The translations under genes were made by a program, and so were the position numbers. Below the pieces are notes generated by a model. That model worked only from the letters and a program-made list of their open reading frames with translations, was not told where the DNA came from and did no database searches. This document shows positions 36,901-48,900 of a DNA stretch of 64,000 bases, piece by piece (position 1 is the first letter of the stretch; the number at the start of each line of letters is the position of its first letter). The DNA comes from Tachypleus tridentatus (Eukaryota; Arthropoda; Merostomata; Xiphosura; Limulidae), in contig NC_134831.1 in NCBI RefSeq assembly GCF_004210375.1, forward strand, positions 41,946,035 to 42,010,034, given 5' to 3'.

Positions 36901-39900
36901 TAAAATATTAAAGTTCTACCATAGAAGTTTGTCGTTTTAAATTACTAGTGTAGAATTGTGTCATAGTAAAATATTAAAGTTCTACCGTAGAAGTTTGTCG
37001 TTTTAAATTACTAGTGTAGAATTGTGTCATAGTAAAATATTAAAGTTCTACCATAGAAGTTTGTCGTTTTAAATTACTAGTGTAGAATTGTGTCATAGTA
37101 AAATATTAAAGTTCTACCGTAGAAGTTTGTCGTTTTAAATTACTAGTGTAGAATTGTGTTATAGTAAAATATTAAAGTTCTACCGTAGAAGTTTGTCGTT
37201 TTAAATTACTAGTGTAGAATTGTGTCATAGTAAAATATTAAAGTTCTACCATAGAAGTTTGTCGTTTTAAATTACTAGTGTAGAATTGTGTCATAGTAAA
37301 ATATTAAAGTTCTACCGTAGAATTTTGTCGTTTTAAATTACTAAATTACTTATATATAATTGTGTTACACTAAATACTAAAGTACTACCGTAGAAGTGTG
37401 TCGTAGTAAAATTCTAGCCGAACCCAACGCAATTATGTATGGATAAGTTGGTAAACTAAAATGAAAAACTCTTTTTAACTACAGTTTTTAATGGTAAAGA
37501 ACATGAACGTTACGTTTAGTACATAGTCTTAAGACTATAACAGGCTGTTTTGTACGATACATATCTTCTATGGTACTTCTTATATAGTTAATTTTAAATC
37601 ATCGTATACTTTCATATAGCTTCCAGATGATAACGACTAAATATATGATTTTGATTGTATTGTCTTCACTATTTGTAAAATGTTATAAATGTGATAATTC
37701 TTCACAATATATATATTACTACTATACCAGAACCCTGGTATAACAAGTGTTGTGTGAACTTGTGAAAGTTATAAAATCTGTCTGATATATTAACATGTCT
37801 CGTTGTTTGACACAGTAGAAACTTGTGAACACAGAATGACGTTCTCTTCATAAAATGACTCAATAACGTTTTGAACTTCCTTTGCTTTCCGTCTTTTGAC
37901 GTTCATTTTGTCGTTTACCTCAAACGGTTCCTTAGTGTGTGAACGGTGAGTTTACGGACTTAGTTTGCAATAATGCAGGTTCGATTCTATGCCGTTGATC
38001 GAGGACGGATAATTTAATGTGTAGCTTCACGCTGAAACAAACGAGATGCACAACCGATGTCACGATCGTTGCGGGGACATTTTAATATTAGTCACTTTGA
38101 AATAATATTAATTTAGGCTTGGCTGTATTTGTGGTTTTATATATTTGAACCATTTTCTCAATATTTTTTTGACTTAAAGAGTAACCTTTTATATAGTTTT
38201 GTTATGTTTTGGTGTTAAAAAGTAAATATTCCGTTGTATAAAAAACAAAACTGAATTTATGTGCACCTGTTCAGGCTTAACACGGTATAGTTGTCCAGTG
38301 TTATATTGTGATACAAGCCCATAAATGCTGGAACTAATGCCTCCCTTGTGGCGCAGCGTTTGACGACGTACAGTCGTTGTAGTGGCAGGCCTGATTGATG
38401 GAGATGACTTCTGGAAAATCTTTTCTTACTGTGTCAACGTTGTTTTCTGATTGCGAAGTGAGGATCCCGCGGGGCTTTTGAAACTAGCACTAGATCCCAT
38501 TAGACTGCTGATGTAGCACACGGGAGGCACGTTTCATCATGTTGTCCTTTGAGAGGAAGAAGAACTAATCTTCAAACTTCATACCCCCACTTTAAACTAC
38601 TCTCGGGAGACAGGCCTACTGGTGAAATAAAGGATTTCGATAAATAGAAGTGCATTAATTTTACCACTATTTTTTAGTTCATATATTTTTACTCCCCTTC
38701 CTGTGTCAGTTAAGATGCAAGTTTTCTGTATTTTGTTTTCGGTGCACTCTACAACTGCCTGCACACCACGTTTTCAACAATTTAAGAGTTCAAAACAGAC
38801 GCAAAAGAAATATTTAAAAACATCTATTAAAAATTACTAATATTTTCAAGGCTGTTTCTCATTAAAATACATAAAAAGACACGTGCTTACTGAACAGATG
38901 TGTGGGCGCTAATTAAAAATCGTGTGTATGTATTAAAGTACTACCACAGAGGCGTCGCTGATCGCTGGCACATAGGGCTCGTGCCCTGATTTTAGTTGAC
39001 AGTTCCTTGAATCCCCATTTGGTGTCTTGAAAAATTAGAATAGAAAGCCCTGATTGATTTCATACTGAAACGGCGAAAATTTCAGCATATTTACTGGAAA
39101 CAGATTTGCTTGCTAAAACACAGATGTATAGTTGGTTGTTGACACGCACAAAAATGCAAATTTCTTAAAACAGAAATGCTTATCAAATTAAAGACGTGTT
39201 CTTACTAAACACAACTGTGTGTGGGGCTTACTAAATACAAAGAAAGGGGTTAGGTGTAATATATTTAAGATTTAAAATCTGTTTGTGTTTTAGTACCGAA
39301 TACTAAGGCACAAACAACTAGCAGTAGTAAGTTAAGTGATCTCAAGCAGAAGGTAGGCTTAGTTAACAAATCAAGTCGGTCTTTTAAGTGAATTTATAAA
39401 ACATTAGTGGCTACAATATTTATGTTAAAAAATAAATAACTGGAAGAAGAAGGTAGGATAAAACCATTTAAAACTTAAATCTCAGTAAACGTCGCATCAC
39501 CGGCGGAAAAAATCGATAGTGTACCATCGAGATATACGAAGATTAAGCCTTTTATCCTCTACCCGACCTTGTTTTTTTCGATTTTCTCTCTTTTGTCGTC
39601 CAGCACGAGCTGAATGCTGCAACTCCAGTAAAGGAAGGCCTCGCGCCTCCTCGTATTCAATCAATTGACTCTTTATTTTGTAAGTGTCACGCGTTGCAGA
39701 TTTTCACCGAGCCGGTTGCTACTGTATGAATGCCTGTTTACCGTGTAGGGCAAACACAATTAGCTTTCGTTCGACCTGCCTAGATCGGTGCGTTTATCGT
39801 ACTAATTTTTTTCTTCCCTTCACAACATGTTTCTTTCATGATGGGGGGAGGGTGGTTGACTTTTTTTTTTTACGATACAGAATGCGTATATTCAACCTCT

Positions 39901-42900
39901 TTCTGAACTGCAGCTGAACTGAAACGTTTGTAGCACATCAAACTTGCGCCCGCTTCTACATCTTTTTTTTTTTTTCCAAAACTTTTGATGTATTGTTAAT
40001 ACTATGTTCTGTTGTTGGAATGTGGAAATACATGACCATGGAAAATATTCATGATTTTGTTACGTGTTGTTGTTTTGTTGAGATAAAGATAATTTAATAA
40101 TTCAATATTTAAATAGCGTTGTACTTAACTATTTTATATTACCTTTTGTAAATGTTAACGTCAGTTGTCTCTTGCCCCCAGTGATTCAGCGGTTAATCTG
40201 CAGATTTACAACGTTAACAATCATGTTTCAATACCTGTGGTAGGTAGAGGAAACATAGCCCACTGAGTAACTCAGAGCTTAATAACCAATTAAACTTCAT
40301 TTTTTCAAAGTATTGTTTCTATAATTATGGCCCGGCATGACCAGGTGGATTAAGGCGTTCGACTCGTAATCTGAGGGTCACGGATTCGAATCACCGTCGC
40401 ACCAAACTTGCCCGCTCTTTCAGTCGTGGGAGCGTTATAATGTTACGGTCACTCCCACTATTCGTTGGTAAAAGAGTAGCCCAAGAGTTGGCGGTGGGTG
40501 GTAATGACTAGCTGCCTTCCCTGTAGTCTTACACTGCTAAATTAGTGACGACTAGCGCAGATAGCCCTTGAGTAGCTTTGCGCGAAATTCAAAACAAACA
40601 GTTTCTATAATTAGTTATTGCGCCATCTCTAGGTTTAGTTTTGAATTATCGATTATAGCGTACAAGTTACATTTGTCTAATTTCGTAATATTCTAATTTT
40701 GAAAAAGCTAAAAGCTAGCCTGATAAAAAAGCATTTTCTATCTTTTCATAATGTCATTGTCAGTCAGTATATAATTACTTCATTGTAGATTTTGTTTGAA
40801 TGAATATGTCAATAGAATCACACACACAGTGAAGTATAGTGGTTAACCGTATTTCTGAGTTAATCAACGGTTAAAAGTCACATGGATGCTATTTTTGTAA
40901 AATAATTTCTTGTAACACTCAGCACTCGTTTCTCAGCAAATATGCCAGGTTGTGCATTGTAAGGTCCAAGGTACTACTTAATATGCCAATGCTTTTATTT
41001 GTGAGGACATTATAACCAGAACGATCTCTATGGGACAGTGGTATGTAAAATCTGAGACTTGATTCCCCACGGAACAGTAGATAGCCTGATGTGGTATTGC
41101 TTTAAACAACATAACTTGGACAGCCATGCCAGCAATTAGAATGAGAGTGGTTTCATGGGTGCTAAATGGTTGCCCTCTTTCTGGGTAGAATGATTTCATA
41201 AATCTTGAAACTAAAGGAAGAATACAGTAAAATGTATTTCAAAGAAAACTAACATGAATATTATTGAATTACTACATATAAAAGGAAAGGGTACCACATA
41301 AAATGCTATATTCATTTATAATGCCTCTGGGAGCATAGTTAAAAAAATGTAATATGCTTACATTGTGATTCCATTTATCTGCCCTTACCAAAAATAATTA
41401 ACAGAAATTTGAAAACAAATCCTTAATTGGAGATTGCTAATATGTGACTTGGTTATCTCTCCTGATTCCTTTGTATTTGAATTTTATCTGAAATTTGTAG
41501 TAATAAAATGGTGTGAAAAGGCATGATATTTCTTTTTTGTGGCCCATTTTTGGGCATTTGTAAAAATACCATTTTCCTACATCAACCTGGAATGGTGATT
41601 ATGGAATGATTTACATTTTCATTATTCTGATGGTTTTTGCCATTCTTGTAGCAATTGTAATTAGTGATTTATTCTTGTGTTTTTCCTTAGGAGAATTGCC
41701 ACCAAGTTTAGGAAATAGCAGTAACATCCTCTCTGATAAGATTAGAGTGGAGAGTCTCACCTCTCCTCTACCCAACTATCCTCCTTTCCAAAATGGACCT
41801 ATAAAAGATGAGCCAGTGACTTCACTTTCTTCTGAAGTGGTTTTAAGTTCTTCTATTGGACTCCCCACTAATACTGTATGTGCGAGTACCCAAGGACTGT
41901 CTTGTCCCCCTCTTCAGGTAACAATAAGTGGTTCAAGGGATTCTTTAACCACGTGTGTTAGTTCAGCAATCTCTGCAGTGTCGGCTACCTCAGCAAATAA
42001 TTTTTCAGAACTTAGAGAAAACTGCCCTCCTCGCCTATCACCTGTCAACTCTGGAAGCCTTTTAAATGTTAACAGTATCTCTCAGACTGGATCTCCAATT
42101 GCCAACAATCATTCTGGTGGAAGTAAGAAGAACAGTGTTCGGTTTCCTCCTCCAAATCATACAGCTAAGTCACTGCCATTACTTGCTGCACACCTGAGTC
42201 AGACTTCTCCACACAATAAGAATATTTGTGCTACGATAAATGGTGTGAAAACAGGTTCAATTTCCAATAGTGACCTAAAAGGTGGACCAGCACTCCCTAA
42301 AACTTCTGTACCTGCTTCATCACTGTTTCCTTTTCTTTTCCATCCTCACACATCTCACGTGAACTGTCACCGTCCATCCCATCCCAACAAACAACAAATA
42401 CCCCTCATTCTTTATCCTCAACCTCACCATCTTATTCCTCTCTTCTCTCTCACAGTCCTTCCAATTTTGTCGTTTCTCGATCCACCTCTTCAGTCAGCCA
42501 TAGCAGTCTCTCTAATCACAACTTAGGTGGACGAGGTTTAAGCCCAAGTCTTACACCAAGCAATTCTCATCCAAAGACACCTACCCTAACAGTCAGTAGG
42601 GATAGTCATAGTAATAGTAGTTTATCCAGCCTTAGCCAGTTGAGCCATTCTCAGCATAGTAACAACAGCAAGGAGAGTGCTAGAGAAGGCAACAGTTCAA
42701 GAGGTAACACTCCAGCTCTGGGAGGAAACGGCCCCAACAGCTCTAACAATACACCTTGTTGCACCTATGCTACTGTTACTTATGGAAGCAGCGGACTGAC
42801 TAGTCTCGTATTTACCAAGTCTCACTGTTGGGGAAGGTAGGTGTTTGTTTCACATGCTATATTAGTAAGTCCATATTGCAAGAACCTTCTGATTGTTGTT

Positions 42901-45900
42901 AAGACGAGTTAAATGGTATGTTTGTTACACTAAGATAAAGCATGCTCAGTCCTTCACATTTAGAAAATCCAAACAGCTCATGGGGAATGTTAGTGGACTA
43001 ATGCTACATCTTAATTAATTTGTATTGGCTGAATTTTACTGTTTTTTGTCAACAAAACAGAGTTTTTACTGGTTGTACTGAGATATGTTCACAACCTGCC
43101 ATTGAACTATGATGACCTCCAATCGACATAGTAGCCATTTCAGCCACATGTTATGCAGAAAATAGTTAATCAAATGCAACTTAGGTCACAATCAAATTTG
43201 TTAAAACTTTTCCTGTTAGTCTGATTTTAATATCCAGGTTTGTAATTTAAACTATAAAACATTGATTAATTTCTCAGTTACAAATATTTGACATCTTCAC
43301 CACTCATGCATAATTGCTAGTCTAGGTCAATTGAAATTAAAGAATTGGAGCCATAGCAGTTATCTGCGAGTTTGTTTATGAGCACAAACAACAGTTGGTT
43401 AAATGGCCAATGCCATGAGAAATAATAAAAGGATCTGAATTCAGAAGTATTTATTTCTTGGTAAGAATAGAAGTACTAATAGTTAGCCCCAAATAGCTGG
43501 TATTATGACAAACTAGGTGGAGGTTCTTTTATTAATGATTTCAAGTGTTGGTGTGATGACACCTGTTAAATGTAGGACTGTGTGTTTGAAGGACTCCATA
43601 AATCAAGAGATGTAGCTAGAATTTTTAATGTACAATCATGCAAATCTCTGAAAGTTTACACCCAAAATTTTTATACTTTGAAATTTAACTTTTACCTTTC
43701 ATAGTTAAATTGACTTGTTTAAACTTAGTACATGCTGAATTAGATTCTTGCAAATAATTTTATTTTCCAATCATTATTCATACTGTCATCAGCTCAAACA
43801 CCAATCCAGTTCTTGGTAGTACTAATGGACCTGCCTTAACTCGAACAAGTGGAAGTTCTAATTCCATCCCATTGCCTCCATCACTTCATAATAGCCATCA
43901 TTCGTCTCCATTTGGTAGCCTTTCAGGTCATCCAACACTACATCCAGCAATGTTTGGTCCAGCTCTGCATCCAGCAGTTTCTCTACCCACATCAAGTTCT
44001 TTGGGAGCCTCAGCTGGACCTTCTCCATTTGTTGCCGGAGAAACTATGTTTCCACAACCAAGTAATTACTGAGTCATTCAACTTTCTTCTTCTGAGCAAA
44101 TTATCTTTGTTAGTTCAGTTTTTGTATTCAGTCAAAACTTTGTAATTAATAAAACATAGTTGGATAATAAAATCATATGAAAGCAATAAATAATAAAAAT
44201 GGCAAGTAGCCCAATAAATTACAACCAGTTAAATCATATTGTTTATAAGGTTAATCAGTTATTTCAGTATTAGTTAAACATATTTCATGAGTTGACCAGA
44301 CACTTCAAAATCTTTTAAAACCAAACAAATTACAAAAAGTAATTTAATGTTAATGAATAACTTAAAAACTGAATGAAGTATCTCTTTTGTACATTACTGT
44401 TTCTTCTAGACCCAGATTTTCTACGTCGAGAGCTGGACACAAGATTTTTGGTATCGCATGAACGAACCCTTGGAATTCATCCACCACCACTTCACCAGCA
44501 TCAGCATCAACACAACCATTTGCACCATCAACATAGCTCTTTTTTACCTCCACCTCATCTGGGTAGTCCATTGGTGCCTCCACAGCCACCTACTGCCCGT
44601 TTGGTCAGTGGTTTGGCAAATGAAATTACACTTCCATTGTAAAATTAATATTTTCTTCTTTTGAAGCACATTTCAGATAAATGCTAACATCACTTATTTT
44701 ATAGAATATCTACTTAAATATTAATAAGGTCATACATACTGAAGTAAGCATGGTGTAATAAAAATAAATTTCTTGTGGAATAGAAATATCTATCTCTTAA
44801 AAAAGGTTTTGGACTAGTGTTATGTTGAGAGAATGGTTAGTTATACCTGTGTTCACTTTGTTGTAATATTGCTTATGAGAAATATGTTCCAAGTTCTGCT
44901 TTTTTTAGGAACTTCCTATAAGTTGTTATTGGTGATGTGAAATTTACTGTCAGCTGTTGGTTTTATTATGTATTTTTTTATATTGAATGCATTGTTGGGG
45001 AGTTAGTCATACAGTATTTTTTGACATGATGGTTCCACATAATACATCTCACCTGGTGGCATTTGTTGTAAATACATCGTGGTTACGTATAATGTTCTGT
45101 CAAAAATTTGAGTGTACCAAAGTTACTGCTTAAAGTCATGTGATACTTAGTGCTAAACTTACTGCTTAAAGTCATGTGATACTTAGTGCTGTGATGGTAG
45201 TAGAATGAATCATTGCTTTTTGTGTTACTACTAATAAAGGAAGTTGATAAAAATTGTGCACAAAAGATACATCCATGATGAATTGTGTTCAAGACATTTT
45301 AGTAAGAAACAAAATCAGATATATCTTAATTCTGCATTACCTACTGTAAGCAAATTTCATCTTGTATGGTGAAAAAAAAAGGTTGAGGTGAAGTGATGTT
45401 CATGGTATGAAACTAATAATTCTTTTGGATGTTGGTATAAAAGACTGTTTGTAGTACTATTCCAGACATCATTTTTTTAAGGAAGTTAGTACTCTTACAG
45501 TAATTCTTGGCTGTGGCACCCAACCTTCAAGGTTTTTTAACAAATTCTGTTGATACTTGTGTTAAATGTAAGCCTAACCAAAACTTGGTTCATAAAAAAT
45601 TTGAAACACTCATAATTACTTATGTTATAATTTCATTGTTTATCAGGGATGATTTCTAATCTTTATGAGATTGAAGTAATGTAGTATTAATAAATAAAAT
45701 ATTTACTTTGATAATTTTTATTAGTTTTTAAAATTTCCAGTGCTGACTGAATGATGAAAACCATTATTAAGAGAAACAACAAAAAACTTCAAAGAAATAT
45801 TTTTATTGTATTTGACATTTCAGCTTCTGACTTTTTTGAGGATCTTTGACTGTCACAGGTTCTGTGATGTTCAAGAACCCTCAGAAAAGACATAAACTGA

Positions 45901-48900
45901 AATGTTGGGTAAAATAAGAAAAACATCTCTAAACTGTTTGTCATCTTCCTTGAATATAATTATTTTAATTATTTTTAGGTGGATGCTAAATAAAACATGA
46001 CTGGTATTTTTCTGTTTCATTTTAGTTATCTTTTTTTTCATGTTACAGTATGACAAGTTTCCTAAGTTGGAAGGTCCTTTATACAGCAGGAACACTGTGA
46101 GTGAGATTGAAGTCTTTGTATTTCTAAAATGGAATATTATACAGAATGTTACTGAAAATTTCTTCAAATATTAAATCACATTTCTGGATGTTACAGTAAA
46201 AATTTAGAACATTCACTTTTAAATTTCAAGTTTTAGTGTTTTAAAATGTACCATGTAGTGAGGCCTTTTAGGGCTAATGAAAGTGACTTAGTGCAGAAGT
46301 TTCTGTTAATTAGTCCATTACAGAGTTAAATACTAGAAGAAATAAGTTCAGGTACTTAGAGAAAAGCATATAAATAAACACAACATTTTTCCTGAAAGTT
46401 TAGATTAGGTGTGAATGTGAATCCCCATAGGCTTTCATGAAATATTAAAGATTACTGAATCTTACTATTAGGAATAAAAACAGTTGGCATGTGTATGTCA
46501 AAGATTTGGTTATTATTCTGCATTCAGAAATGCAAATGATCTAACTTGTTTGAAGTAGGAGATTTTGAATAATTTATTTTTGTGACTTAAAACTATTTTT
46601 TGTTGTTTTTTGACAATAAATAATTTCCTCTAATTTTTTTAAAAATCACTTTAAATTATTGAGAAAGAAAAACATTTCATTTTCATTACCAAATGATTCA
46701 TTATTGACAATTGAAAAGACAGTTAGATTTAAAACTATTTATTTATTTTCATCAGCCTCATGATTCATAAATGTGAATTTAATTTAAGGTATAAATATAT
46801 ACTATTTGGAGAAAAAATAGGCTTAACTGGAAAATTATATTTTAGAGTTTCTTTGCCCTTTCTTTCTACAGTCTTAATCAGAGTACAATGAAAGTAAAAT
46901 AATCTGATTTAAAAAAATACTATACTTTCTGTAATTTTTGATAGCATTAATGTCTATAGTTAACCTTCTAGTGGTTATTGTGTTTGGAATATGAGGCATT
47001 TTAAGAACTTAACTAGTCAGAGTTTTATTTAAATTTTATTTGAAGTGAGTATTTCTTCTCTCTTTTTGTAGTCACTAACATTAGCTTAAAAATAATCAAG
47101 GATTACTTTGGTTTTCTGATATTTTATGTAACGGGGAGCAAGTACCTGTAAAGAAAAAAAGACCATTACTTCAATAATAAAACATAATTTGTTATGGACT
47201 GCAAATCTAAGCATCTACAATTTCCATCAAAGTCAACAAAACAAAATATTAAATTTCTATATGCTTGATAATCTCCAGCAGTGTTTTCTACTATGAAAGT
47301 ATGTGTTGAAGGGTAATAGAATAAAAACAAAAATTAACACTGTGGGTTAGATATTAGATGTAATAACAAAGTGCATGATAAAATGTAAATAGCTCATTAA
47401 GTATAACAAAGTTTGGAGGTAAAGAGCAACCAGTCTTCAGGTGGGTTTATTGTTGTGTTAGGATGTGCTGAGTTTTCAGTTTACTTGTTCACTAGTAATT
47501 TTTTTGTAAAGCAAAATCATGGACCTTAATTTTGTTTGCTTCTATAGTTTGGACTACCTAGCTATGCTGGCATGTCTCCAATTCTTAGTGGTGGTGCCTC
47601 TCTCTTTACACCGCCTGCTCATATACCTGGCTTTCAGCCCAAGGTAAGCCTAACTGTTTAGTTACCAAATTTATTTATTTATTTTTTTTGTAAAATGGAA
47701 AAGCTTGTACTTCTTAGCATGATCATAACTTATGCTCTGTGATGATGAAAGAGACACATCATCAGTTACAATAAAAACCTACAAAAAGAGAAACTATTGA
47801 ATTAAAAAACTCATTATAATAGTCCACCTATAAAAACTACTTTTTTCTGGTGTTTATACCACCTATTTCTTTTGCTTCAAGTAGTATCTACATTGTTTTT
47901 AATCTATAACATTGAAGTTATAACTTATGTAAAGTGAAGATATTTAAAAGAACTTTTACTGAAATCATTTCATTGATGGATATGCATGCATATGTATACA
48001 GGTGATTTTACTCAGAATGTAAAATTACTAATGGAAAGTCCATAATAGTATTGAACTCAACTTTAATCTAAGTAGCACCCAATTCAACATTGATATGATA
48101 ATGTGGTAATATTTAATTCAACTTGAGTCTGTCGTAACATCATACCATCCAACTTTGCTTTGAACTAACACAGTTTTGACCTGAGACTTAAGTTACATAA
48201 GTAAACAGTAAAATCCAGTTCAACTCTGAAGTGAGTGTTGTAGCAGTAACTTCCAACTCAATTTTTAACTGATACTGTAGTAGCATAAGAAACATTTAAC
48301 ATTGACCTGAGACTGTAGTGACACAAATCCAGAGTAATATACAACTTTACTTTCAACTGAGTCTGTAATATTATAATTCCACTGCTATATCTAACTAAAC
48401 TTTGCATTGAGATGGCAGCGATAGTACATTCCAACTTAACATTGAACTAATACTACAATGACCACAGTATCATCCAAGTTTGAAAACTGATTACGTTGAA
48501 TACTGTTTATGTATTGAAGACTGCTACAAGTCTCAATATGTTCTATGTTTATACTAATTAATATTTTAAATGTAAATTGTTTTGTTTTTCATTATAACAT
48601 ATAATGTTTCATGTTTGAACATTGTAGTAGTAACATTTGAAGTATTTTTGTGTTAATAAATATTTCTTACTTTGAGTGTACAGTAAACGTCTCAATATCA
48701 TAAAAACAGTTTATTAACTCATGTTTATTAGTTGACAGAAATTCAGTAGAAGGGTTAAAAAGAAAAAAAAAGTTATTTTATGTGGTTAATTGTAATTAGA
48801 ATGGGCAATAAACAAGACATAACTTAAATCTATTTTTGATTGTACATTGATAGATGAATCCCCTTGTTAAGACCAAGAACATGGTAAGTTATTTCTGTAC

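Larger units (their letters stand above)
33936..39293 (+). other. AUTS2-family intron, 5' part
   Basis: Holds the 66-bp minisatellite and SINE B fragments. No exon found before the 39,294 candidate. CpGs are retained. Confidence 0.6.

Noticed and set aside
40328-40400. tRNA gene(s)
   Set aside because: Head resembles tRNA-Thr, but it is always joined to the SINE body, with mismatched acceptor stems and target duplications. The same applies to the SINE B and C heads.
41606-41690. Open frame start MIYIFIILMVFAILVAIVI looking like a membrane anchor
   Set aside because: It lies upstream of the strong acceptor TTTTTCCTTAG at 41,690 and is T-rich intron; the AUTS2-family exon begins at 41,691.
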